Of a stretch of 64,000 nucleotides of DNA, positions 15,604 through 24,046 are shown piece after piece. How positions within the stretch are numbered: the first letter of the stretch is position 1; each line of letters begins with the position of its first letter. The stretch is from the NCBI GenBank assembly GCA_963665045.2, contig CAXXJQ010000009.1:620001-684000 (forward strand). The letters are read 5' to 3'. The position numbers and the translations under genes are program-made. The notes under the pieces were generated by a model. It was not told the origin of the DNA. It was given only the letters and a program-made list of their open reading frames with translations, and did no database searches. The stretch is from JAFGRU01 sp016934985. GTDB lineage: Bacteria; Desulfobacterota; Desulfuromonadia; Desulfuromonadales; JAAYDE01.

Positions 15604-17982
15604 ATGATCCGAGCCAAAAGTATCAATCCACCCCACCACATCTACCCGGTCGATGAATGGAAAATCGTCGAAAAGAAGTTTTATCCCCGCTTTCTCGCCC
15701 AGACGGAGACCATTTTCTCCGTTTCCAACGGCTATCTCGGCATGCGCGGCAATTTTGATGAGGGAACACCGTCCTTTCAGAACGGAACCTTCATCAACGG
15801 TTTTTACGAATCATGGCCGATCACTTATGGTGAGGAGGCCTATGGGTTTGCCAAAACCGGCCAGACCATGCTCAATGTAGCCGATTGCAAAATCATCAAG
15901 CTCTATGTCGATGACGAACCTTTTTACCTGCCAACCGCAAATCTGATTCGTTTTGAAAGAGTCCTCGACATGAAAGAGGGGTCTTTAAATCGCGAAGTCA
16001 TGTGGGAAACACCCTCGGGAAAGATTGTTCTGATGGAATCCCGCCGCCTGGTTTCCTTCAAATACCGTCACCTGGCAGCCATCTCCTATCGCGTTACCAT
16101 TCTTAATGAAGAGGCCCCCGTCGTCATTTCATCCGAAATGATCGGCAATCAAACCAACCAGGTCTCCTCTGGCGACCCACGCCAGGCTAAAGGTTTTGAC
16201 GGTGAGGTCCTTGATACGGAAAAATACTATACCCGCGACCAGCGCGCCATGCTCACTCAAAAGGCCCGCAACAGTAAAATGACCCTGGTTTGCGGCATGG
16301 ACCATGTTTTTGAAACCGACTCCCCCTTCAAATGCCAGGTTGAAGGCAACGCCCAGAACAGCCAGGTGATATACGCGGTCGACGCCCAGCCGGGCATCCC
16401 CATCGAAATGACCAAATTAATCGCTTATCACACCTCCCGCAGCGCCTCTGGTGATGAGCTCTGCCAACGGGCGGAAAGAACCCTGGACGCCGCCCTTGAG
16501 CACGGTTTTGAAAAAATCCTTGAAGGACAGAAAGAGTTTCTTGAAGATTTCTGGGGGCGAAGTGACGTTCTCATCAGAGGGCTCCCGGAGCAGAAAGATC
16601 TGGCCGCCGACGAGGTCCAGCAAGCTTTCCGTTGGAATCTTTTCCAGATCATCCAGGCCGCCGCCCGCGCCGAAGGGACCGGTCTGCCCGCCAAGGGCCT
16701 GACCGGGCAGGCTTACGAAGGGCATTATTTCTGGGACACCGAAATTTACGTCATGCCTTTCCTCATCTACACCGCGCCGCGGATCGCGCGCAATCTTCTA
16801 AAGTACCGCCACAGCATGCTCGAAAGGGCCCGGCAAAGGGCCAGGGAGGTCAACCAGAAGGGAGCCCTTTTCCCCTGGCGAACCATCAACGGCGAGGAAG
16901 CTTCTTCTTATTATGCGGCAGGGACCGCCCAGTACCACATCAATGCCGATATCATCTACGCCCTGAAAAAGTACGTCGAAGCCACGGGCGATCGTCCATT
17001 CCTTTACAACGAGGGGGCGGAAATGCTGGTGGAAACCGCCCGCATGTGGCTTGATCTCGGCTTCTATTCCAAGCGCAAGGGAGGGAAGTTCTGCATCCAG
17101 GGGGTTACCGGTCCGGATGAGTACAATACGGTAGTGGACAACAATACCTACACCAACCTCATGGCCAGGGAAAACCTCTGGTTTGCGGCACGCACGGTCG
17201 AAAAGATGCGTCAGAAAATTCCCGATCTTTACGAAGATCTGGTGGACAGAACCAACCTCCAACACAGCGAAATCAAAGAATGGGAAAAAGCCGCTGACAA
17301 TATGTACGTGGCTTATGATGAGATCCTGGGAATCTTCCCCCAGGACGACAGCTTCCTGGATAAGGAAGAGTGGGATTTCGACAATACCCCCCGAAACAAG
17401 TATCCTCTCTTGCTTCATTACCATCCCCTGGTGATATACCGGCACCAGGTCATCAAACAGGCCGATGTCGCTCTGGCTCTGTTCCTGCTCGGCAACGAAT
17501 TTTCCCTGGAAGCGAAAAAACGCAATTTCGATTTTTATGACCCCCTCACCACCGGAGACTCTTCGCTTTCCGCCTGTATCCAAAGTATCGTGGCCGCCGA
17601 GGTGGATGAAAAGGATAAAGCCAGGGAATACGGTTTGGCGGCTATCCTCATGGACTTGGGCGACGTCGGTGGCAACGTCAGGGACGGAGTCCACATCGCT
17701 TCCATGGGAGGAACCTGGATGGTAGCAGTCTACGGGTTCGCCGGCATGCGTGACTACAACGGCAAACTCAGTTTCCGTCCCAATCTGCCTCCCCCCATCG
17801 ACCGCCTCCGTTTTCCCCTGATCATTCGTGAGCAAAAACTTGTCATCGATATTCATGGCGATACCGCTACCTACCTTCTCAGGGAGGGGGCCGGCATAAG
17901 CATCCGCCATGAAGACCAGGACGTCAAGTTGGTCAAGGGCGAGCCCGTCTCCCTTCCGATTCTTGGCAACGGACGACACTAA
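15604..17982 (+). CDS. GH65 disaccharide phosphorylase (trehalose/maltose/kojibiose type)
   Basis: The 792-residue enzyme has the GH65 layout: an N-terminal beta-sandwich (FSVSNGYLGMRGNFDEG), an (alpha/alpha)6 barrel and a C-terminal beta domain. The catalytic acid is Glu506 in GVTGPDEYNTVVDNN. The barrel motif EGHYFWDTEIYVMPFL, the HQVIKQADV segment and MGGTWMV are typical. GH65 phosphorylases cleave alpha-glucosides with inverted anomeric configuration to give beta-glucose-1-phosphate. Substrate preference cannot be assigned from motifs alone. It forms an operon with the preceding mutase (98-bp gap), a route for using trehalose-like storage sugars without spending ATP. Confidence 0.9.
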   Translation: MIRAKSINPPHHIYPVDEWKIVEKKFYPRFLAQTETIFSVSNGYLGMRGNFDEGTPSFQNGTFINGFYESWPITYGEEAYGFAKTGQTMLNVADCKIIKLYVDDEPFYLPTANLIRFERVLDMKEGSLNREVMWETPSGKIVLMESRRLVSFKYRHLAAISYRVTILNEEAPVVISSEMIGNQTNQVSSGDPRQAKGFDGEVLDTEKYYTRDQRAMLTQKARNSKMTLVCGMDHVFETDSPFKCQVEGNAQNSQVIYAVDAQPGIPIEMTKLIAYHTSRSASGDELCQRAERTLDAALEHGFEKILEGQKEFLEDFWGRSDVLIRGLPEQKDLAADEVQQAFRWNLFQIIQAAARAEGTGLPAKGLTGQAYEGHYFWDTEIYVMPFLIYTAPRIARNLLKYRHSMLERARQRAREVNQKGALFPWRTINGEEASSYYAAGTAQYHINADIIYALKKYVEATGDRPFLYNEGAEMLVETARMWLDLGFYSKRKGGKFCIQGVTGPDEYNTVVDNNTYTNLMARENLWFAARTVEKMRQKIPDLYEDLVDRTNLQHSEIKEWEKAADNMYVAYDEILGIFPQDDSFLDKEEWDFDNTPRNKYPLLLHYHPLVIYRHQVIKQADVALALFLLGNEFSLEAKKRNFDFYDPLTTGDSSLSACIQSIVAAEVDEKDKAREYGLAAILMDLGDVGGNVRDGVHIASMGGTWMVAVYGFAGMRDYNGKLSFRPNLPPPIDRLRFPLIIREQKLVIDIHGDTATYLLREGAGISIRHEDQDVKLVKGEPVSLPILGNGRH

Positions 17983-18076
17983 AGCCCATTCCTTTGCAAA
18001 CCATTGCAAGTTGCCCGTAACCTTTTACAATTGCGTAAAAGGCAGACTTTTCCATTGGACCTAACCGGGGGTGGAT

Positions 18077-18430
18077 ATGATTGCAGGGCTCTGGACGGGC
18101 GAGTTGAACTTTAACGTTTCCAATATTCTCCACGGGCATAGCGTCTTTGTTTTCCGCGAGGGGAAGACTTTTGGCGGAAATAGTAAATTCTTTTTCGCCG
18201 GAACCTATTTCCTGGAAGGCAACCACATCAAAGGCCAGTACCAGGTAACTCATTATGCCGGTGACCCGGTCACACCCATGGGGCTGATAGAAGGTCACAG
18301 TAGCCAGAATTTCCGGTTTAAGGGGAAAATCAGAGGAAGCCATTTGGAGATTTTGGGTATTCTCATCGAAAACGACAACATCCGCTTCAAGGGAGTTTTA
18401 CAGAAACAACTGGGCGAGGATATATTCTGA
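18077..18430 (+). CDS. GrlR-like small regulatory protein
   Basis: This 117-residue soluble protein begins MIAGLWTGELNF and continues with SVFVFREGKTFGGNSKFFFAGTY and KGQYQVTHYAGDP. The pattern of short beta strands in a lipocalin-like order resembles the GrlR family, known from pathogenicity islands as a type III secretion anti-activator and also present as stand-alone proteins elsewhere. GGGGGTGG precedes ATG 18077. No type III secretion genes are nearby, so the role here is unknown; a small-molecule- or protein-binding role is only an inference. It is monocistronic. Confidence 0.6.
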   Translation: MIAGLWTGELNFNVSNILHGHSVFVFREGKTFGGNSKFFFAGTYFLEGNHIKGQYQVTHYAGDPVTPMGLIEGHSSQNFRFKGKIRGSHLEILGILIENDNIRFKGVLQKQLGEDIF

Positions 18431-18461
18431 CTCCTTTTTTTCACACCGCTAACCGTAAAAC

Positions 18462-18603
18462 GTAACTGTTCAGCTTGCTGGCATAAGGCCCCGCGCCACC
18501 CATTCCAATGGACGCATGAACCCATCCATGGGGCTCAACTGCCGCCATCCGGGCGGCAGATGCCCTTCTCATGGGCGGCACGCGTCCTTATGCTGAATAG
18601 TAT
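18462..18603 (+). mobile_element. MITE-like palindromic element, copy 2
   Basis: This 142-bp element starts GTAACTGTTCAGC and ends GCTGAATAGTAT. It contains the family hairpin CTGCCGCC/GGCGGCAG and CCCATCCATGGGG. It is flanked by nearly identical 9-bp direct repeats, CCGTAAAAC (18453-18461) and CCGAAAAAC (18604-18612), taken as a decayed target-site duplication. Orientation is opposite to copy 1. Confidence 0.85.
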
Positions 18604-18765
18604 CCGAAAAACAACATATAGCCCGTTTACAATCCCCCCTTTATCTCAATGGCAAAGCAGGTTATCATACTGCCAGGCAATCGATAGCCTGGATATCAGC
18701 CTGACTCTTGATCAGGCCCCCAATTACAAAAAAATAAAATCACAAATTCGTGTTGACGAGGTGTC

Positions 18766-19557
18766 ATGTTTTTTTGCGGGAAAACCGGCTGGATGCGCTA
18801 TATCGCCTTTTTTGGATTTTTGTTTATTTTGTCCGGCCTGACCGGTTGTGCGCCCCGTTATACGCCCCGCCCCACACCAACCCCGCCCCCTGAAAGCTGT
18901 CATTTACAACTTGAAAAAATGGGTTTCACTATCCAGGTGGGAGCATTTTCCCAAATGGACAACGCGGTTGGACTGGAAGAACTCCTGGAAAATAAAGGGC
19001 TCGATGCCTACTACTTCCTTCACGAATCGGGGCTCTACAAGGTTCGTTTCGGCAACTATCGAAGCTATGCGGAGGCCCGCTCCCAGGCCGTGACATTGCG
19101 CGGCCGGGGCCTCATTGGAGAGTTTTTTATCGTTGTGCCTGAGGATTATTCAGTCGCCAAAATCGAGCAAAGCGGCTGCGAAGGGGTTCGGAGTGAACTG
19201 GTCCGGACCGCCAAAAGATTCATAGGGGTGCCCTACAAATGGGGCGGCACATCACCGGAAAAAGGTCTTGACTGCAGCGGTCTGACCCTGGTGGTCTACC
19301 GTCTCAACGGATTGAATCTGCCGCGTGCTTCTTTTCATCAGTACGATACGGGCAAAGCGGTCCCCAAAAACGAACTGCAGCCGGGTGACCTGGTCTTCTT
19401 CGCCACCCGTAAGCCAAAACGGGTTTCGCATGTCGGCATTTACATCGGCGAGGGGAAATTTATCCACGCGCCGCGGCGGGGAAAAGACGTCATGATATCC
19501 AAGCTCTCGAGCCCTTACTACGCCAAGCGCTATATGGGAGCACGGACGTATCTGTAG
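18766..19557 (+). CDS. SPOR-domain NlpC/P60 lipoprotein (cell-wall hydrolase)
   Basis: This is a 263-residue lipoprotein. A signal sequence ends in the lipobox LTGC, followed by a Pro/Thr linker. A SPOR domain (FTIQVGAFSQMDNAVGLEEL to YKVRFGNYRSYAEARSQA) is expected to bind septal denuded glycans. The C-terminal NlpC/P60 cysteine peptidase has its nucleophile in GLDCSGLT and His in SHVGIYIG and FIHAPR. The protein probably cleaves peptide cross-links in peptidoglycan at the division site. GAGGTG precedes ATG 18766. It appears monocistronic. Confidence 0.9.
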   Translation: MFFCGKTGWMRYIAFFGFLFILSGLTGCAPRYTPRPTPTPPPESCHLQLEKMGFTIQVGAFSQMDNAVGLEELLENKGLDAYYFLHESGLYKVRFGNYRSYAEARSQAVTLRGRGLIGEFFIVVPEDYSVAKIEQSGCEGVRSELVRTAKRFIGVPYKWGGTSPEKGLDCSGLTLVVYRLNGLNLPRASFHQYDTGKAVPKNELQPGDLVFFATRKPKRVSHVGIYIGEGKFIHAPRRGKDVMISKLSSPYYAKRYMGARTYL

Positions 19558-19842
19558 AAAAAGAATTTAACCTGTTCCGAGCAAACGCACCTATTTTTCC
19601 GCTCCCATGAAGCAAGCCCGCCGAACCTTGGACAATATCCCTGCTGTTGTTTTAGGATTAGTGGAATTCAAACGATACCGCCGGCACTCCTCGAAAAATC
19701 CAACCTAAAAAATCTGAGGTAACTTGTCGAAGTGAACAAACCTCATCCCCCCATTCAGCCCCATTAATCGCAATGACAGGTTTTTACATTCTGGAGATTG
19801 ATTTTTTCTTTTTTCAAATCCGCTATTCCTAAAAAAATTGTT

Positions 19843-19859
19843 TGTCGATATTTTTTACA
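19843..19859 (+). promoter_or_regulatory. 17-bp motif TGTCGA-N6-TTACA, copy a
   Basis: The site reads TGTCGATATTTTTTACA. It shares exact spacing with two more copies downstream. The TGT...ACA ends make it a loose dyad suited to a dimeric regulator; the regulator is unknown. Confidence 0.4.
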
Positions 19860-19955
19860 AGTGGTGAACCCTGAATAACCACCTTAAAAATAACAAAAAA
19901 AATAGTCCTTTAGAATTCAGTTTGCGGGGAAGCTACTTTTTTGGGAGGGGACATT

Positions 19956-20129
19956 GTGTCGAAAATTTTTACACTTTTCCAACGCAAATCAATAAAAGAA
20001 AGTCCTATTCAAACCATGGAAGAAACTTTTACACCACAAAACTCTTCCCACTACAAAGATTACTTTGTATTAAAAATCCTTATTGGTCAAATAAATAAAA
20101 ACGTTCATTTAAAGTTTTTCATTAAGTGA
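19956..20129 (+). CDS. Possible 57-residue small protein
   Basis: A GTG at 19956 follows a strong ribosome binding site, GGGAGGGG, at 5-bp spacing. The frame encodes a basic product beginning MSKIFTLFQRKSIKESP and ending INKNVHLKFFIK. No family is recognised and the codon use is AT-rich, unlike neighbouring genes. The first codons coincide with motif copy b, so the frame may be fortuitous. Confidence 0.35.
   Translation: MSKIFTLFQRKSIKESPIQTMEETFTPQNSSHYKDYFVLKILIGQINKNVHLKFFIK
19957..19973 (+). promoter_or_regulatory. 17-bp motif TGTCGA-N6-TTACA, copy b
   Basis: The site reads TGTCGAAAATTTTTACA and lies 114 bp after copy a. It overlaps the first codons of the possible small gene at 19956, where binding could block initiation. 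Confidence 0.4.
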
Positions 20130-20170
20130 AGTAATTTGATGCATTAGTAAATTTTGCGCGCCAGAAAAAT

Positions 20171-20187
20171 TGTCGAAAAACTTTACA
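20171..20187 (+). promoter_or_regulatory. 17-bp motif TGTCGA-N6-TTACA, copy c
   Basis: The site reads TGTCGAAAAACTTTACA and lies 214 bp after copy b and about 205 bp before the lipoprotein start. It is the most symmetrical of the three. Confidence 0.4.
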
Positions 20188-20302
20188 TATTGTATTCAAC
20201 GACTCATTGTTTTTATAAAAAATCAATAAAACCTTTAGGTTGCATAGGTGGAATATTTAATGCATTCAGCCAAGGCCGGTTAAACAATATTTTTTCATAA
20301 CC

Positions 20303-20317
20303 TGGGGCAACTATTGC
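20303..20317 (+). promoter_or_regulatory. Candidate sigma-54 (-24/-12) promoter
   Basis: TGGGGCAACTATTGC keeps the GG and GC dinucleotides with exactly 10 bp between them and resembles TGGCAC-N5-TTGC. It lies 60 bp before the lipoprotein start. The upstream 17-bp motifs would be natural enhancer sites, which is inference. Confidence 0.4.
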
Positions 20318-20376
20318 CCGCTTTCGGCCAGATCGTGGCAGTGTTAGTTCCAAACCGGATAAGGAGGACAAAAGAG

Positions 20377-21840
20377 ATGCGCATTGTTTATTTGTTGATG
20401 GCTGTAATTGCTTCTATGATGCTTATATTAACCGGCTGCGGTGGCGGGGGCGGGGGTAGCACTCAGTCGGGTGTAGGGGCATTTGTTGATAGTGCTGTCG
20501 AGGGCCTTCGTTATGAATGTTCTTCCGGGGCAGCTGGAATAACAGACACAAATGGCGAATTTTCCTGCCCAACAAACGATACGGTATCATTTTATCTTGG
20601 AAGTTATTTCCTCGGGTCATCAACATTCAAGGGTACTATTTCACCTTACGACCTTTACCCGTACGATGAAGAAGCGGCTATTAATGTTGCACAACTGTTG
20701 CAAACGGTGGATGAAGACGACGATCCCGATAATGGCATTACTATTCCTAGTGACTTTTCAGCATTAGACGACGTACCAACAGCTCCTGACGATGGGGATT
20801 TCGACACTGACATTGGAAGCGAACTGGGTGGCTTGGTTTCTGCGGAAGACGCTGAAAACCATTTAAAAGAGACAGTATCGGCATTCAGTTTCAAAGGCGG
20901 CATGGCCGAAAGTTCTGCTTACTCTGATAACGTGTCAATTATAGCGTTTGGTGATTTCGATTTTTGGGATACCACTAGTGCATTAAATGTCGAAAAAACA
21001 GATGGCCCTAATCAAGAAAGCCCTGCGGGACCAGTCTCTTTTAATGCTGACAACGTTGCTACGGTAAACTGGGAGAGCAATGGAAGCACAACCGTCAGGA
21101 TAGCCAAATCACCCAATAACCAGTACCTGATTTTTCATTGGGAAAGTAATGATGGGGATGAAGGTTTCGGTTTTGCCATTCAAAATGAGTTCACCGGTGC
21201 TGATGAAACTTTAGCAGATGGAGCTTACAGGGTGCTAGAGTTGATGGACGATAAAACAAACCCCGGAAGCTATTTGTCTACAAGTATTGGAACCGCCACA
21301 TTCAACGGAAATGGCACTGGAACTTATGACACTGAATCTTTCAATTACCATATCAGCGATGCTGGTGTTTTTACAAATGATGATGACCCCTATGATATCG
21401 GCCAATTCAGTGAGGATGGAAGCGTCATGGCCCTGTTTACATATGACGACGCAGACAATTATGTTCAAATGACCCTGGTCATTAAAGAATCAACCGGGAA
21501 ACCAAGTAATGTATTGGTTGGGAAAACTTTTAACTTTGTTACCCTGTCTGGAGATGATGAGCAAGTCATTAACTCCGAGGTCGAGCATGGGAACGTGACT
21601 TTTGATGGTGCCGGTAGTTGTTCAATAGCAGACGCTGACGGTGAAGGCCCGTCGGCTTGCAGTTATTCAGTTGCGCCTGATGGAAGCCTTGAAGTGACGG
21701 TCAGCAACCCTCCTGAAGATCTTGATACTTATGTTTTGGTAGGAATGGTTTCTCAGGATAATGAGCTGATCTCAGTGGTTTCTACGGATGATCCTGAGGA
21801 GGAAGGACCCTTTATGCTCATTGGAACGGTGCAGCCTTAA
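20377..21840 (+). CDS. Large acidic lipoprotein of unknown function
   Basis: This 487-residue lipoprotein has a signal peptide ending in the lipobox LTGC, followed by a Gly run. The N-terminal module (GAFVDSAVEGLRYECS, GITDTNGEFSC, YLGSYFLGSSTFKG) is seen in many surface lipoproteins of Gram-negative bacteria. The rest is beta-rich and strongly acidic, with Asp/Glu clusters such as DEDDDPDNG that may bind calcium. No enzyme motif is seen. AAGGAGG precedes ATG 20377. It is monocistronic with a good terminator. A surface or adhesin-like role is plausible but unproven. Confidence 0.72.
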   Translation: MRIVYLLMAVIASMMLILTGCGGGGGGSTQSGVGAFVDSAVEGLRYECSSGAAGITDTNGEFSCPTNDTVSFYLGSYFLGSSTFKGTISPYDLYPYDEEAAINVAQLLQTVDEDDDPDNGITIPSDFSALDDVPTAPDDGDFDTDIGSELGGLVSAEDAENHLKETVSAFSFKGGMAESSAYSDNVSIIAFGDFDFWDTTSALNVEKTDGPNQESPAGPVSFNADNVATVNWESNGSTTVRIAKSPNNQYLIFHWESNDGDEGFGFAIQNEFTGADETLADGAYRVLELMDDKTNPGSYLSTSIGTATFNGNGTGTYDTESFNYHISDAGVFTNDDDPYDIGQFSEDGSVMALFTYDDADNYVQMTLVIKESTGKPSNVLVGKTFNFVTLSGDDEQVINSEVEHGNVTFDGAGSCSIADADGEGPSACSYSVAPDGSLEVTVSNPPEDLDTYVLVGMVSQDNELISVVSTDDPEEEGPFMLIGTVQP

Positions 21841-21854
21841 ATATTTTCGCCTAT

Positions 21855-21887
21855 CCGGGGGCCGACAAGATCGGCTCCCGGCTTTTT
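21855..21887 (+). terminator. Intrinsic terminator of the acidic lipoprotein gene
   Basis: An 11-bp stem, CCGGGGGCCGA with TCGGCTCCCGG and one G-T pair, closes the loop CAAGA and is followed by CTTTTT. Confidence 0.85.
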
Positions 21888-22101
21888 GCATAAGCAAGAA
21901 CGAGAAGTTCACCCATTTTCTTCCTCCAAAAAATCTGAGAATACTATTTCCACCGGCGCAAATTTCCGTTTGTTTGCATATCAATATCCCCAGTATTTTC
22001 CAGCGCAATGGCTGATGGAAAAAACAAAGCCTTGACGGATTGCAGAAATCAACCTTTCCCACTTGCCCTCGCACGTAAGCCTGCGAAGCTCAGCCTCACC
22101 A

Positions 22102-22305
22102 TCAGGATTCTTCTTTGTCCAGCGGCTTGGGATAACAGAGGTTCTCTGCCCTATCAGCCTTCACTCCACAATTCCGGCAGACAAAAGCCGGGTTCTGGCT
22201 GAGTTCGGCCACTTCCCGCATTTTCCCCAACTCCATGAGGGAACACATATGTTCGCGGTGGGCCTCGGCGTCCTTGCAGAAAAAATTTGTGTTCTTCCGG
22301 CTCAT
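22102..22305 (-). CDS. Small zinc-ribbon-like protein
   Basis: This 67-residue protein begins MSRKNTNFFCKDAEAHREHMC and contains FVCRNCGVKADRAENLC. These are paired Cys motifs, with a CxxCG knuckle, suggesting a small zinc ribbon. It has a strong SD (GGAGGGG) ahead of the ATG and ends in KPLDKEES. I recognise the style of small conserved deltaproteobacterial proteins but no named family. It is divergent from mgtE, with 131 bp between the starts. Despite its size it is well supported by the SD and Cys pattern. Confidence 0.75.
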   Translation of the reverse strand: MSRKNTNFFCKDAEAHREHMCSLMELGKMREVAELSQNPAFVCRNCGVKADRAENLCYPKPLDKEES

Positions 22306-22436
22306 AATTTCCCCTCCATTTGTTTTACATAGTTAAACTATACATTAAAATAGAGCCCAAGGTCACTCTCGCCGTGCCGAGTAAAAATTGGGGCAAAGAA
22401 ATTAAACGGTGTCTTACTTTTTGTTAGGTGGTTGTT

Positions 22437-23798
22437 ATGGCAAAAAATGGGGAAAAACCCTGGTTGCAGCTTCAAGAGCTGATTGCAGGCAAAGAAGTTT
22501 CGACAATTATGGCGTTTCTGGATGACATGAGCCCCACGGAAACGGCGCTTACAATATCGCGCCTTACCCCGGCGGACCAGGGACAGCTCCTGGGTCTCCT
22601 CACCCCTCTCGATGCAGCTGAAGTCATTGAAGATATCCATCAAACCCAGGCAGCCGAGATCATCGACGATCTGCCGCCGGTGCAGGCCGCCGCCATTCTC
22701 GGCGAATTGGACAGTGACCACGTTGTCGACCTGCTGGCTGAAATGGATGAGAAAGATGCCGAGGCCATTCTTGAAGAAATGGCTCCGGAAGAAGCGCGGG
22801 AAGCGCGGCAGTTTCTCGAATACCCTGCCGATACCGCAGGTGGGCTCATGGTTTCCGAATACCTCTCCTACCATGCCGAGAACCGCATCAGCGATGTTCT
22901 GGCTGACCTTCAGGCCAACCGTGAAACCTATGTCGACTACCATGTGCAGTATATTTATGTTACGGATGACCAAAAAAAGCTGGTCGGTGTACTACGCATG
23001 CACGATCTGCTGTTTCCTTCCCATGCCGCACTTTTGCGTAAGGTTATGATCTCCAACCCTCTCAAAGTGAAAATTGATGCCAGTCTTGAGGAGCTTCGCA
23101 ACTTTTTCGAGGAGCACCAGCTTTTCGGTGTTCCGGTGGTGGACGAACACGATGTTCTCCTCGGCGTTGTGCTGCCTGAAGCAGTCCAGGAAGCAACGCG
23201 CAAGAAGTCAGTTCATCAATTCCTCGGTGTCAGCGGTATCGTCGGCGGCGAGGAATTCCGCTCCATGCCGCTTCTGGTCCGTTCCACCCGCCGTCTGTCG
23301 TGGCTGAGCCTGAATATTGTGCTCAACGTTGTGGCTGCCAGTGTCATTGCCTTTTATCAGGACACCCTTGCCGCGGCCATCACCCTGGCCGTCTTCCTGC
23401 CCATGATCAGCGACATGAGCGGCTGTTCAGGCAACCAGGCCGTAGCCGTCAGCATGCGGGAGCTGTCACTTGGCCTGATCCGCCCCAACGAACTGGTCCG
23501 GGTTCTGGCCAAGGAGGCGAGCCTGGGGATAATCAACGGCATCTGTCTAGGCATCCTCCTTGGCGGGGCTGCCTACTTATGGAAAGGAAACATTTATCTC
23601 GGGTTGGTGGTAGGTGGCGCCCTGGCCGTCAACACCGTAGTTGCAGTTGCTTTAGGAGGGCTTCTTCCCTTGATTCTCAAGCGGCTGAAGACCGACCCGG
23701 CTCTTGTTTCCAGCCCATTGTTGACGACGGTTACAGATATGTGCGGTTTTTTCCTGGTCCTCGGCATGGCAACGGCAATGTTGCAGAAGTTAGGGTAA
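22437..23798 (+). CDS. mgtE: Magnesium transporter MgtE
   Basis: This 453-residue protein has the MgtE architecture. A helical N domain contains repeats such as DLLAEMDEKDAEAILEEM. Two CBS domains follow (about residues 135-255, with VPVVDEHDVLLGVV). Five transmembrane helices include DMSGCSGNQAVAVSMREL and GGALAVNTVVAVALGG, the conserved pore elements. MgtE is a Mg2+-gated channel that closes when cytosolic Mg2+ is high. ATG 22437 follows AGGTGG; the GTG at 22428 is less likely. No M-box riboswitch is visible in the 131-bp upstream gap. Confidence 0.93.
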   Translation: MAKNGEKPWLQLQELIAGKEVSTIMAFLDDMSPTETALTISRLTPADQGQLLGLLTPLDAAEVIEDIHQTQAAEIIDDLPPVQAAAILGELDSDHVVDLLAEMDEKDAEAILEEMAPEEAREARQFLEYPADTAGGLMVSEYLSYHAENRISDVLADLQANRETYVDYHVQYIYVTDDQKKLVGVLRMHDLLFPSHAALLRKVMISNPLKVKIDASLEELRNFFEEHQLFGVPVVDEHDVLLGVVLPEAVQEATRKKSVHQFLGVSGIVGGEEFRSMPLLVRSTRRLSWLSLNIVLNVVAASVIAFYQDTLAAAITLAVFLPMISDMSGCSGNQAVAVSMRELSLGLIRPNELVRVLAKEASLGIINGICLGILLGGAAYLWKGNIYLGLVVGGALAVNTVVAVALGGLLPLILKRLKTDPALVSSPLLTTVTDMCGFFLVLGMATAMLQKLG

Positions 23799-23898
23799 TA
23801 TATAAACTGATAAATGCCATTTGTCGAAAAAACGATGTTAACCTAAGGCGTTGGCCTTATTCTGATAGCGTATTTACGCAACATCCATTTTAAATGTT

Positions 23899-24036
23899 TG
23901 CCTTGTTGGGAATGGCCTCGTCCCGCCCATTTCTATGGCCGCATGAACGCAGCCCTGGACCAAAACTTTTGTCCTCCGGGCGGCAGATGCCCTTTCCACG
24001 GACGGTGCGAAACCATCCGCCTGAACTAATTACTTG
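23899..24036 (+). repeat. MITE-like element, diverged copy
   Basis: The segment aligns along its length with copies 1-3: TGGCCTCGTCCCGCCCATT, CCGGGCGGCAGATGCCCTT and CCTGAACTAATTAC are recognisable. The centre is altered and no target duplication is clear. It ends 10 bp before the start of the cation exchanger gene, so it forms that gene's immediate leader. Confidence 0.65.
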
Positions 24037-24046
24037 CGTGGCTCCG

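Larger units (their letters stand above)
19558..20376. other. Long AT-rich upstream region with repeated 17-bp motifs
   Basis: About 800 bp separate the NlpC/P60 gene from the next lipoprotein gene. Three copies of a 17-bp motif, one possible 57-codon gene and a -24/-12-like element lie here and are listed separately. No other coding frame is convincing. The base composition is clearly more AT-rich than that of neighbouring genes. Confidence 0.5.

Noticed and set aside
16798..18009. 403-codon minus-strand frame opposite the GH65 gene
   Set aside because: It is antisense to a strongly supported phosphorylase with intact catalytic motifs; no SD and no family-like sequence.
23815..23842. TTTGTCGAAAAAACGATGTTAACC as a fourth copy of the 17-bp TGTCGA motif
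   Set aside because: The second half-site and spacing do not match the three genuine copies.
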